From contig DATJLQ010000148.1 of the NCBI GenBank assembly GCA_035509415.1, positions 1-15,136 on the forward strand: a stretch of DNA of 15,136 nucleotides. Reading direction: 5' to 3'. The DNA is from DATJLQ01 sp035509415. GTDB taxonomy: Bacteria > Pseudomonadota > Alphaproteobacteria > JACZXZ01. The notes under the pieces are model-generated. The model searched no databases, was not told the DNA's origin, and saw only the letters and a list, made by a program, of their open reading frames with translations. Positions 6,534-13,760 of this stretch are shown one piece after another. How positions within the stretch are numbered: position 1 is the stretch's first letter; every line of letters starts with the position of its first letter. A program made the translations under genes and the position numbers.

Positions 6534-7595
6534 ATGGGTACGTACATGAAATCGGCGGCGGCCGGGTTGGCCCTGCTGTTGGCCTCGGCACCCGCCTTTG
6601 CCGCGAATTCCGACGTCACGTTGAAGGTGGGAAGCTACGGCGGCATCTTCACCAAGATCGAGCGCGAATTCGTCGGCAACCTGTTCACCGAGCGAACCGG
6701 CATCAAGGTCGAATACATCGACGCGAGTCCCGAGACCCATCTCGCGAAGCTGATCGCGGCGAAGGGGCGGGAAGCGCCGTATGACCTGGTCATTCTCGAC
6801 GACGACGTGCAGAGCCAGGCGATCACCGCGGGCGTGCTCGCGAAGCCCGATCCGAGCGTCGTCACCAATCTCAAATACGTCTATCCGGCCGTGCGCAACA
6901 AGGAAGGCTACGGCCCGGCGGTGATTCTCGAATCGATCGGCATCGCCTACAACGCCGAGAAGTTCAAGGAGCACGGCATTCCGGCGCCGACGTCGTGGGC
7001 CGATCTCTGGAATCCGAAGCTCAGGGGCCATGTGAGCGTGCCCAGCATCGATAACATCATGGGCCGCGTCTTCATCGTCGAGGCCGCCAGGCTCGCCGGC
7101 GCCAAAGGGCCGAAGCTCGACGCCGCGATCGACAAGATCGCGAGCCTCAAGGCCGAGTCCTACTATATTTCCTCGACCGCGCTGACCGCCAAGCTCGAAT
7201 CGGGCGACGTCTGGGTGGCGCCGTGGATCAACGGCCGCGCCTGGGGCATGGCGCTACGCGGGCAGCCGATCAAATACGTGATCCCGAAGGAGGGTGGCTA
7301 CGCCGCGGTCGGCACGCTCGACATCACCGCGGGATCGGCGCACAAGAAGGAGGCGGAGGAATATCTCAACTTCCAGCTCGATCCGCTGCCCCAGATCGCG
7401 ATCGCCGAGGAGCTGGCCTACGGCCCGTCCAACAGCCTCCTCGCAAGCGTGCTCAAGGCGTATCCCACGCTTGCCGAGAAATTCCCGGCGGGTCCGGAGG
7501 ATCTGGCGCATCTCAACCATGTCGACTGGGAGACGTTCTGGCCGCAATACCAGCACATCCTCCAGCTTTGGAACCAGAAGCTTCTGAGCCAATAG
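6534..7595 (+). CDS. Periplasmic substrate-binding protein of a polyamine-type (PotD-like) ABC importer
   Basis: A 353-residue binding protein with a Sec signal peptide: K6, a hydrophobic core at about 8-18, and AFA at 21-23 before the likely cleavage site. The mature part begins with VTLKVGSYGG, followed by the two-lobed fold of extracellular solute-binding proteins. Motifs such as YDLVILDDD (87-95), SIGIAYNAEKF (138-148) and TSWADLWNPKLRG (155-167) are typical of the PotD/spermidine-putrescine and Fe-type cluster. The ligand cannot be predicted and need not be a polyamine, since relatives bind opines and other organic acids. AAGGG lies eight bases before the ATG at 6534. It is followed by its ATPase after 19 bp, and 70 bp separate it from the regulator gene. 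Confidence 0.9.
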   Translation: MGTYMKSAAAGLALLLASAPAFAANSDVTLKVGSYGGIFTKIEREFVGNLFTERTGIKVEYIDASPETHLAKLIAAKGREAPYDLVILDDDVQSQAITAGVLAKPDPSVVTNLKYVYPAVRNKEGYGPAVILESIGIAYNAEKFKEHGIPAPTSWADLWNPKLRGHVSVPSIDNIMGRVFIVEAARLAGAKGPKLDAAIDKIASLKAESYYISSTALTAKLESGDVWVAPWINGRAWGMALRGQPIKYVIPKEGGYAAVGTLDITAGSAHKKEAEEYLNFQLDPLPQIAIAEELAYGPSNSLLASVLKAYPTLAEKFPAGPEDLAHLNHVDWETFWPQYQHILQLWNQKLLSQ

Positions 7596-7614
7596 CCGCC
7601 GAGGACACCAGGCG

Positions 7615-8709
7615 ATGTCACGCGAAGTTCGCTTGGTGAACGTCACCAAGAGGTTCGGCGGCCATGTCGCGGTCGACAGCCTCAACCTCACGGTGCGGGA
7701 AGGGGAGCTCGTCACGCTTCTCGGGGCGAGCGGGTCCGGCAAGACGACGTGCCTGCGCATCTTGGCGGGCTTCATCAAGCCGGACCAGGGAAAGGTCTAC
7801 ATGGGCAACCTCGACGCGACGGGGTTGCCCGCCTTTCGCCGGAATACCGGCATGGTGTTCCAGCAATACGCCCTCTTCCCGCACCTGACGGTGGCCGAGA
7901 ACATCGCCTACGGCCTCAAGGCGCGCCGCGTCGGGCGCGCCGAGATCGAGGAGCGCGTCGCGGGCGTGCTGCGCCTCGTCCATATGGAGGCGTTCGGCGG
8001 CCGATACCCGGCCCAGCTCTCGGGCGGGCAGCAGCAGCGCGTAGCGCTCGCGCGCGCGGTGGTCATCCGCCCGTCGATCTTGCTGCTGGACGAGCCCCTG
8101 AGCGCCCTCGACCTCAAGTTGCGCGGGACGCTCCAGGCCGAGATCCGGCAGGTGCAGCAGAGCCTCCGCATCACCACCCTGTTCGTGACCCACGACCAGG
8201 GCGAGGCGCTCGGCATGTCCGACCGCGTCGCGGTCATGCGCAACGGCCAGATTCTCCAGCTCGACACGCCGGTCGACATCTACCATCGCCCGAATTGCCG
8301 CTACGTCGCGAACTTCGTCGGCATGACGAACTTCCTCGACGTCGTGGTTCGCGGCTCCCTGCCGGTGAACGGAACCGCGGCCTACGGCTATGCCCTCGCG
8401 CCGGTCGCGAATCCGGACTCGGTCATCGAGGTCAAGGGCCTCGCGCGGAAATTCGAGCCCGGCCAGCGCTGCCTTCTCTGCGTGCGGCCGGAGAACATGC
8501 GCCTCGCGAACGACGCGTCGAACCGCGTCTCGGCGACGGTCGAGCGCGTCACCTTCAGCGGCGATCACTGGGTCGTCGAATGCCTTCACGCCGACGGGCA
8601 GGCGATCGCGGTCTCGCTGTCGGGGCGCCGCGCCGCGCCGAGCCCGGGCGAGCGCATCGACATCGCGTGGGACGCCGAGGACGGCGCGCTCTTGAGCGAC
8701 GAGGAATAG
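7615..8709 (+). CDS. ABC importer ATPase (PotA-like, with TOBE domain)
   Basis: A 364-residue cytoplasmic ATPase, the usual length for PotA/MalK-type subunits. It shows Walker A GASGSGKT (37-44), a Q-loop in VFQQYALFPH (81-90), the ABC signature LSGGQ (135-139), Walker B ILLLDE (155-160), D-loop SALD (163-166) and switch histidine H193. The remaining C-terminus (about 240-360) fits a TOBE-type regulatory domain, including CVRPENMRL. It would power the two permeases encoded next. GAGG lies ten bases before the ATG. An 81-bp gap containing short tandem repeats separates it from the first permease gene, which is unusual within this tight operon. Confidence 0.95.
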   Translation: MSREVRLVNVTKRFGGHVAVDSLNLTVREGELVTLLGASGSGKTTCLRILAGFIKPDQGKVYMGNLDATGLPAFRRNTGMVFQQYALFPHLTVAENIAYGLKARRVGRAEIEERVAGVLRLVHMEAFGGRYPAQLSGGQQQRVALARAVVIRPSILLLDEPLSALDLKLRGTLQAEIRQVQQSLRITTLFVTHDQGEALGMSDRVAVMRNGQILQLDTPVDIYHRPNCRYVANFVGMTNFLDVVVRGSLPVNGTAAYGYALAPVANPDSVIEVKGLARKFEPGQRCLLCVRPENMRLANDASNRVSATVERVTFSGDHWVVECLHADGQAIAVSLSGRRAAPSPGERIDIAWDAEDGALLSDEE

Positions 8710-8714
8710 GCGGC

Positions 8715-8744
8715 GCGCAGCCCGGCGCAGCCCGGCGCGGCCCG
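8715..8744 (+). repeat. Three tandem 10-bp repeats in the ATPase-permease gap
   Basis: GCGCAGCCCG occurs twice in direct succession (8715-8724, 8725-8734), and GCGCGGCCCG (8735-8744) differs by one base. They occupy the non-coding gap 8710-8790. The unit length is not a multiple of three and no frame needs it. Slippage expansion is likely, and copy number could vary between strains and alter the distance between the two genes. Confidence 0.7.
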
Positions 8745-8790
8745 TGGCCGGCGTCGGACAAACGAGACGGGATTGCCGGACGGACACGAC

Positions 8791-9678
8791 ATGGCACAAG
8801 TCGGCCAAGACCAGGCGACGTACCGGCCGAGCTTCCTCGGGCGGATGACGCCGCGCACGGCGTACTTCGCCATTCTGCTGCCGGCCCTGGCGGTGCTGTG
8901 CGCCGTCTTCGTGCTGCCGATGGTCGATCTCGGCGTCATGAGCCTGCATCCCTATGCGGGTCCCGGGGCCATCGGGACCGCGTTCTCCGTCGGCAATTAC
9001 GTCTCGTTCTTTTCCCAGTCGCTCTACTGGCAGCTCCTGGGATGGACCGCGGTGCTCGGCCTCATCGTCGTCGTCTGCTCGCTCGTCCTCGCCTTGCCGC
9101 TGTCCTACTTCATCGCGCGCACGAAATCGCGCTGGAAGCAGTTCTTCCTGATGCTGATCATCGCCCCCATGCTGGTGAGCGTCGTGATCCGCAATCTCGG
9201 CTGGCTGCCGATCCTCGGCCAGGACGGGATGATCAATTGGCTGTGGCGCGGTCTCGGTCAGGAGCCCCTTCACCTGCTCGACAATTACGCCGGCGTCGTC
9301 ATCGGCCTCATCCACGCGCTGCTGCCCTTCATGGTCCTGACGCTGATCGCGGTGATCCAGCGCATCGCGCCCGAGCTGGAGGAGGCGTCGATCAGCCTTG
9401 GGGTCGGGCCGCTCAAGACCTTCGTCCGCATCGTCCTGCCGCTCGCGGCCCCGGGCATCGTCGCGGGCTCGCTCATCGTGTTCACGCTCACGATCAGCGC
9501 CTACACCACGCCCGCGATCATGGGAGGTGGCAGGGTCGTCGTCGTGTCGACCTACATCCAGCAGCAGGTGTCGAGTCTCCTCGACTATCCCAACGGCGCG
9601 ACCGTGTCGATCGTCCTGCTGGCGCTGGTCGCCGTCCTCTCGGTCGTGTCCCTGCGTCTTGGGAAAACGGAGGCATAA
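8791..9678 (+). CDS. ABC importer permease 1 (PotB-like)
   Basis: A 295-residue inner-membrane permease with about six hydrophobic segments. The first is at about residues 24-46, a periplasmic loop follows, and others lie around 80-108, 118-135, 156-177, 206-225 and 251-270. The cytoplasmic EAA loop that docks on the ATPase is visible as EASISLGVGPLKTF (188-201), ending in LP before the fifth segment. The ATG at 8791 has GGACGG upstream; a TTG at 8773 would add six residues and is less likely. It is the first of the two membrane halves, only 3 bp from the second, so the two are translationally linked. Confidence 0.92.
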   Translation: MAQVGQDQATYRPSFLGRMTPRTAYFAILLPALAVLCAVFVLPMVDLGVMSLHPYAGPGAIGTAFSVGNYVSFFSQSLYWQLLGWTAVLGLIVVVCSLVLALPLSYFIARTKSRWKQFFLMLIIAPMLVSVVIRNLGWLPILGQDGMINWLWRGLGQEPLHLLDNYAGVVIGLIHALLPFMVLTLIAVIQRIAPELEEASISLGVGPLKTFVRIVLPLAAPGIVAGSLIVFTLTISAYTTPAIMGGGRVVVVSTYIQQQVSSLLDYPNGATVSIVLLALVAVLSVVSLRLGKTEA

Positions 9679-9681
9679 CCC

Positions 9682-10488
9682 ATGGGCAGCCGCGTTTTCC
9701 TCAATGTCTTCGTCGGGCTGATCTTCCTTTTCATGGTGGCGCCGATCGTCGCGGTCGCGGTTTCCTCGGTCAGCGGCGGCGCGATGTTCGTCTTTCCACC
9801 CGCGTCCTTCACCCTCGATTGGTACTCCCAAATCCCGCTGGTCTATTTTCAGGCGCTTCTCATAAGCCTCGAGGTCGGCATCGGCGCGACCGCGATCGCC
9901 GTCGTGGTCGGCATGCCGGCCGGGCTCGCGCTGGTGCGCGGCCGGCTGCCCGGAAGCCGGGCCCTGAGCGCCTTTTGCCTGATGCCGCTGACCATCCCGT
10001 CGCTGGTCATCGGCGTCGCCGGGCTTCAGTTCCTCAACACCGTCTACGACCTGTTCCACATCGCGCTTGCGGAGTCGGTGCTGGGCCTGACGCTCGCCCA
10101 TAGCGCGCTCACGATTCCGTTCGTGGTGCGCGCGGTGGTCGCCGGCCAGGTGCAGATGAACGGCGATCTCGAGAACGCCGCGATGAACCTCGGCGCGGCG
10201 CCGGTGCGCGTGTTCTGGACCGTGACGTTGCCGACCCTGCGGCCGGCCGTGATCGCGGGCGCGATCGCGGCGTTCCTGATCTCGTTCGACGACGTCCCGA
10301 TCGCGCTGTTCCTCGGCGGCGGCGACGTGACGACGCTGCCGGTGCGCATTTTCAACAGCCTCCAGTTCGACCTGTCGCCCGCGATCCTCGCGCTCTCGAC
10401 CATCGTCGCCGGCTCGATCATTCTCCTGATCGCGCTGTGCAGCAAGGTGTTCGGGCTCGATCGCGCGTTCGGGACCGTGAAGTCGTGA
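9682..10488 (+). CDS. ABC importer permease 2 (PotC-like)
   Basis: A 268-residue inner-membrane permease, the usual PotC size. Hydrophobic segments lie at about 7-30, 56-82, 96-118, 130-150, 180-205 and 228-252. The EAA-type loop is ENAAMNLGAAPVRVFW (164-179), followed by TLP. The sequence IPSLVIGVAG (105-114) is typical of PotC/PhnV-type permeases. GGAGG overlaps the last codons of the preceding permease gene, nine bases before this ATG, and the gap between the two genes is 3 bp. With the binding protein and ATPase it completes an importer. Confidence 0.92.
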   Translation: MGSRVFLNVFVGLIFLFMVAPIVAVAVSSVSGGAMFVFPPASFTLDWYSQIPLVYFQALLISLEVGIGATAIAVVVGMPAGLALVRGRLPGSRALSAFCLMPLTIPSLVIGVAGLQFLNTVYDLFHIALAESVLGLTLAHSALTIPFVVRAVVAGQVQMNGDLENAAMNLGAAPVRVFWTVTLPTLRPAVIAGAIAAFLISFDDVPIALFLGGGDVTTLPVRIFNSLQFDLSPAILALSTIVAGSIILLIALCSKVFGLDRAFGTVKS

Positions 10489-10500
10489 AGATCGACGTCT

Positions 10501-10540
10501 GCCGCCGCGCACGCCGGCGTGTCGCGGGACGCGCGGCGGC
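10501..10540. promoter_or_regulatory. Inverted repeat (10-bp arms) before the third rid gene
   Basis: GCCGCCGCGC (10501-10510) and GCGCGGCGGC (10531-10540) are perfect inverted copies separated by 20 bp. Within that loop ACGCCGGCGT (10511-10520) is itself a perfect palindrome. It lies in the 75-bp gap between the permease and rid genes. No T-run follows, so it may be an RNA-stabilising or attenuating hairpin that lowers or separates rid expression from the importer. The structure is seen; the role is inferred. Confidence 0.4.
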
Positions 10541-10563
10541 CAGCCCATGGGAGAATGCCCGTC

Positions 10564-11067
10564 ATGAAGCTTGAGCCGATTCACCACGTGCCGCTGGAGC
10601 CGAGCTTTCGCAGCCCCTTTTCCGCCGCTTACGCGATCGAGGGCGGACGGCTTCTGTTCTTCTCCGGCTGCTGCACGATTCCGACCTACCACAAGCACCC
10701 GCACGATGCGGCCGAGGAGCGGAAATGGCTCGAGGGCGATTTCCGCGCGCAGACGGAGCGAACCTTCACGCACATCCGCGAGATCCTGCGCGCGGCGGGG
10801 GGCGATTTCGAGAACGTGCTGAAGCTCAACATCTTTGTCACCAGGATGGAGGAGCAGAACGTGCTCAACGAAATCTCGGCGCGTTGCTTCGGCGCGGGCA
10901 AGCCGCCGGCGCGAACCCTGGTCGGCGTGCCGGTGCTGGCGCATCCCGACATGATGATCGAAATCGACGGCGTCGCGGCCGTGCCCGCGCGCGCCAAGGG
11001 GATGGTCCGTTCGCGCCTCAATCGAAAGAAGCCGAAACCGGCGCGGGCGCGGCGCAAGCGCCGTTAG
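10564..11067 (+). CDS. Rid-family protein retaining the canonical arginine, with a basic C-terminal tail
   Basis: A 167-residue Rid-fold protein, longer than the usual 125-135. The core carries GRLLFFSGCCTIP (28-40), a helix with RTFTHIREILRAAGG (66-80), NVLKLNIFVTRMEEQN (84-99) and the closing strand MMIEIDGVA (130-138). R117 sits in PPARTLVGV, which matches the RidA active-site arginine motif, so of the three Rid proteins here this one is the best candidate for imine/enamine deamination. Residues 143-167 are an extra tail packed with Lys and Arg. GGGAGA lies ten bases before the ATG at 10564; an ATG at 10555 is too close to that site. It is the last gene of the importer operon and converges on the right operon. 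Confidence 0.85.
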   Translation: MKLEPIHHVPLEPSFRSPFSAAYAIEGGRLLFFSGCCTIPTYHKHPHDAAEERKWLEGDFRAQTERTFTHIREILRAAGGDFENVLKLNIFVTRMEEQNVLNEISARCFGAGKPPARTLVGVPVLAHPDMMIEIDGVAAVPARAKGMVRSRLNRKKPKPARARRKRR

Positions 11068-11080
11068 AGGCGACGCCGCG

Positions 11081-11095
11081 CGCCGCATATCGGCG
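11081..11095. terminator. Short hairpin in the convergent gap
   Basis: CGCCG-CATAT-CGGCG forms a five-pair stem with a five-base loop inside the 50-bp gap (11068-11117) where the rightward importer operon meets the leftward operon. It is short and lacks a T-run, so a terminator role is only suggested by location. Confidence 0.2.
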
Positions 11096-11117
11096 GACGC
11101 ACGCCCGGAAACGCGGC

Positions 11118-11951
11118 TCAGCCGAAAAAGGCGTTCGCCGAGGAGAGAAACGCCGCCCTGCGCTCCATCGCGATCGAGTGTCCGCAGCCGTGGAGCAGCA
11201 GAAGATCGGCGCGCGGCAATTTCGGCAACAAGGCGATCGAGCCCGTCTCGGCCGGAATGGGGCGATCGTCGCGGCCGTGGAGCATCAGGACCGGCGCTGC
11301 GATGGCGCGTAGCGTCGCCTCGTCGAGCACCGCCGCGGCGATATAACGCTCGAACGGTCCCTCGAACATCGCGTTGAAATAGCTTCGATATTCGGCCGAG
11401 CCGATGACGTCCATGCGGAAATCGAGATAGGCGTCGGTGATGACGCTCGGATCGTGGACCAGGGACCGGGCCGCGACGCGCATCTCCTCGCGCGAGGCCG
11501 GGCAGCGCCATACATGGTCGAGGGCAGGGTTCACCGCCATGGGCGCACCCATCGTGCCCGTGGTCATGACGGCCCCCACGCGCCGGTCGCGCGCCGCCGC
11601 CGCCAGGACCAAGGCGCCGGCCAGGGAATGCCCGATGACGCCCATGTCGGGCGCGTCGAGATAATCGAGCGCGGCGCCGATTTGATCGACCCAGAGCGCG
11701 AAATCGAAATAGGGCGGCGCCGGCTTCCGGTCCGAGCCGCCGAAGCCGATCAGGTCGATGGCGAGAACGCGGTACGACTCGGCGAGCGCGTCGAGCACGA
11801 TGCGCCAATTGCCGATGGAGGATGCGCCCGGACCCGATCCATGGACGAGGAGCAACGGCCGCCCCGCGCCGCCCTCATAGGCATTGACCGAGAGGCCGCG
11901 GAACGAAAGCTCGATCTGTCGCACGCGGGTGAACGGGGAAGGTTGCGCCAT
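11118..11951 (-). CDS. Alpha/beta hydrolase of the meta-cleavage-product hydrolase type
   Basis: A 277-residue alpha/beta-hydrolase with an intact catalytic pattern: oxyanion-hole strand HGSGPG (38-43), nucleophile elbow GHSLAG with S109, acid D229 (HGRDD) and H258 (CGHS). Family members (MhpC, BphD, TesD, DmpD) hydrolyse C-C bonds in ring-cleavage products; others are esterases or lactonases. It is related to the protein at 4566-5378 along its length, including shared DLIGFG, RKP, PYFD and the C-terminal AFFG. Its ATG shares one base with the TGA stop of the Rieske beta gene and lacks a clear ribosome site, so translation is probably coupled. It closes the right operon and could act on the ring-opened product made upstream. 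Confidence 0.9.
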   Translation of the reverse strand: MAQPSPFTRVRQIELSFRGLSVNAYEGGAGRPLLLVHGSGPGASSIGNWRIVLDALAESYRVLAIDLIGFGGSDRKPAPPYFDFALWVDQIGAALDYLDAPDMGVIGHSLAGALVLAAAARDRRVGAVMTTGTMGAPMAVNPALDHVWRCPASREEMRVAARSLVHDPSVITDAYLDFRMDVIGSAEYRSYFNAMFEGPFERYIAAAVLDEATLRAIAAPVLMLHGRDDRPIPAETGSIALLPKLPRADLLLLHGCGHSIAMERRAAFLSSANAFFG

Positions 11952-12457
11952 CAGAGAGGCACCGAGATGTTGTTCGGAATTCCGAACGTGTCCAGGATCA
12001 CGTCGCGCCGGCGGAAGCGTAGCCTGCCCTCATGCGTCGTGACGACGTCGTCGTAGCGCCCGACGGCGTAGAGCGTCGTGACACCCTCTTCCGTGCTTTG
12101 GTAGATCGCGAAATCGGACCTCACCTCGAGGTCGCCGTCGGCGCGCCGTCGGACGCGCGGCGGCGAGGTGACGTGCCGGGTGTAGACGTATTGATAAGTG
12201 AGCGCGGTCCTGAGCGCGGTCACCCGATCCCGCAACATGCCTTGGCTGTAATAGTAGACGAGCGGCGCGGGCAGGCCGAGCGCCACGTTCTCCCGGCTCA
12301 AAATGCGGTACTGGCCGTCCGCGACGAAGAGCTCGGGCCAAGCCTCGAGCGTGTCGTCGTCGATCGCGGCGACATAGTCGCCGAGCAATTCTGCGACCCG
12401 CGCGGCGAGAGCGGGATCGATGGCATGGGCATCCGGGCTCATCGCCGCGGCACTCAT
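11951..12457 (-). CDS. Rieske ring-hydroxylating oxygenase, beta subunit (TphA3-like)
   Basis: A 168-residue small oxygenase subunit of the cystatin-like family. The pattern LEAWPELFVADGQYRI (37-52), YYYSQGMLRDRVTALR (68-83), YVYTRH (90-95) and the ending ISVPL resembles the terephthalate dioxygenase small subunit TphA3 and NagH from memory. The ATG overlaps the alpha stop codon as ATGA (12454-12457), the classic coupling arrangement. An ATG at residue 6 is an alternative start. The frame is open far upstream but those codons lie inside the alpha gene. It supports alpha in the oxygenase hexamer and differs clearly from the beta subunit of the left operon. Confidence 0.9.
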   Translation of the reverse strand: MSAAAMSPDAHAIDPALAARVAELLGDYVAAIDDDTLEAWPELFVADGQYRILSRENVALGLPAPLVYYYSQGMLRDRVTALRTALTYQYVYTRHVTSPPRVRRRADGDLEVRSDFAIYQSTEEGVTTLYAVGRYDDVVTTHEGRLRFRRRDVILDTFGIPNNISVPL

Positions 12458-13713
12458 TCCGCCGCGCCACCGACATCGCCGCCGATCGCCTCGGCGTAGC
12501 GCTTCCAAAAGCCGCGCACCGCGACCTCGGTCGAGAGGGACGCGATGTCCTCGATCTTGCCGCGGCCGCCCATCTCGACGAAGGAGGCGTCGTCGGGGCG
12601 ACAGGCGATGCCGGCTTGCACCAGGCGGCCCGCCTCGCCGTCCTCGAGCGAGATGTAGCCGGCCGGGCCGACGAAATTGGACTGGCGCAGCTTGCCCTCG
12701 ACCGCGGTCGCGTCGTCGTCCTCGAAGGCGAAATAGGTCCAATAAAGCTCGAACGCATCGACGCCCTTGGGGCGGACGTGGCGCGTCTGGAACGTGTTGG
12801 CGACCTGTCCCAGCATGAGGTTGGGAAAAATCGTCATGATCATGTTGGTGACCTTGTCGTCGTAGTCCGGCTTGACGTGGAACAGCGACGGGTCCTGGAG
12901 GCGATAGCCCTCGCGGTACTTGTCGATGCCGGCATAGGCGGAATCGACGTCCGATTTCTTCTCGTCGATGTCCGCCGTGCGCAGGATGCTGTGGCCGCGC
13001 TCGACGTCGACGATGACCCGTCCCGACATGGTCGGCCGGTAGATGCCGAAGGTGACGTGGAACAGGTGCAGGAGCCCCGCGTGGTAGGGATCCTTCACGT
13101 TCTCGAGGTAGAGCTTCCAGTTCGACGGCACCCGCTGACGGAAATAGCCGAGCAAGCGGGGCTTGCGGTCGAAGATGCGGTCGATCTCGGGGCGCATCTT
13201 GGGCCCGAGATAGTCGCCGAGCGGCTCGACATCGGCCGAGAAGGTCGCGAACACCAGCCCCTTGTACGTCTCGACGCGCAGGGTCTTTAGGCCGCAAGCC
13301 GCCTTGTCGAAGTCGGCGGGCATGCCGCCCATGCCCTTGACGCCGCGCTGCTGGGGCACGCCGATGAGCTCGCCCGTCGTGGCGTAGCACCATTGATGGT
13401 AGGCGCAGATATGGTTTTGCGCGTTGCCGCGCAGCCGGCGCACGAGCTGCGCGCCGCGGTGCGCGCAGCTGTTGACGAAGGCCGTGAGCGAGCCGTCCTT
13501 GTTCCGGTTGAGGACGACCTCGCGCCGGCCGACATAGCCGACCAGGAAATCGCCGGGATTGGGGACCTCGATCGCAAGGCCGAGGTAGTTCCAATGCGGC
13601 CCCTCGAAGAGCCGCTGTTGCTCGTCCTCCTCGATCGCGCGATCGGAGAAGACCCTATAGGGAACGCGCGAGAAATCCGCGGCCGGCCAATGAAGAGTGC
13701 TGCTTCCGTCCAT
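12454..13713 (-). CDS. Rieske ring-hydroxylating oxygenase, alpha subunit (TphA2/NagG-like)
   Basis: A 419-residue catalytic subunit. The Rieske centre is C83-x-H85, 17 residues, then C103-x2-H106. The mononuclear iron site is D208-x2-H211-x4-H216 within ENVKDPYHAGLLH, with N205 before it and D358 (SLEDGE) as likely third ligand. GVKGMGGMPADF, WKLYLENVKDPYH and GPAGYISLEDG match terephthalate 1,2-dioxygenase TphA2 and salicylate 5-hydroxylase NagG as I remember them. The adjacent gentisate-dioxygenase-like gene favours 5-hydroxylation of a salicylate-like acid (inference). AGGAGG is five bases before the ATG at 13713; a GTG at 13719 would overlap that site. Its ferredoxin and reductase are not in the window. 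Confidence 0.93.
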   Translation of the reverse strand: MDGSSTLHWPAADFSRVPYRVFSDRAIEEDEQQRLFEGPHWNYLGLAIEVPNPGDFLVGYVGRREVVLNRNKDGSLTAFVNSCAHRGAQLVRRLRGNAQNHICAYHQWCYATTGELIGVPQQRGVKGMGGMPADFDKAACGLKTLRVETYKGLVFATFSADVEPLGDYLGPKMRPEIDRIFDRKPRLLGYFRQRVPSNWKLYLENVKDPYHAGLLHLFHVTFGIYRPTMSGRVIVDVERGHSILRTADIDEKKSDVDSAYAGIDKYREGYRLQDPSLFHVKPDYDDKVTNMIMTIFPNLMLGQVANTFQTRHVRPKGVDAFELYWTYFAFEDDDATAVEGKLRQSNFVGPAGYISLEDGEAGRLVQAGIACRPDDASFVEMGGRGKIEDIASLSTEVAVRGFWKRYAEAIGGDVGGAAE

Positions 13714-13760
13714 CGCCACCTCCTCAGCTCATCGAGCGCGCGCCGCGCGGCGGCCGACCC

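Noticed and set aside
7618..11808. A stop-free minus-strand frame of almost 1,400 codons opposite the importer operon
   Set aside because: It is rich in Arg, Asp, His and Ala with no domain pattern and covers well-supported genes on the other strand. High-GC codon use removes antisense stop codons, so it is a shadow frame.
11951..13594. A single long frame spanning the second beta subunit and much of the alpha gene, suggesting a fusion
   Set aside because: The upstream part is an out-of-frame translation of the alpha gene. The alpha stop and beta ATG overlap as ATGA, so these are two separate proteins.
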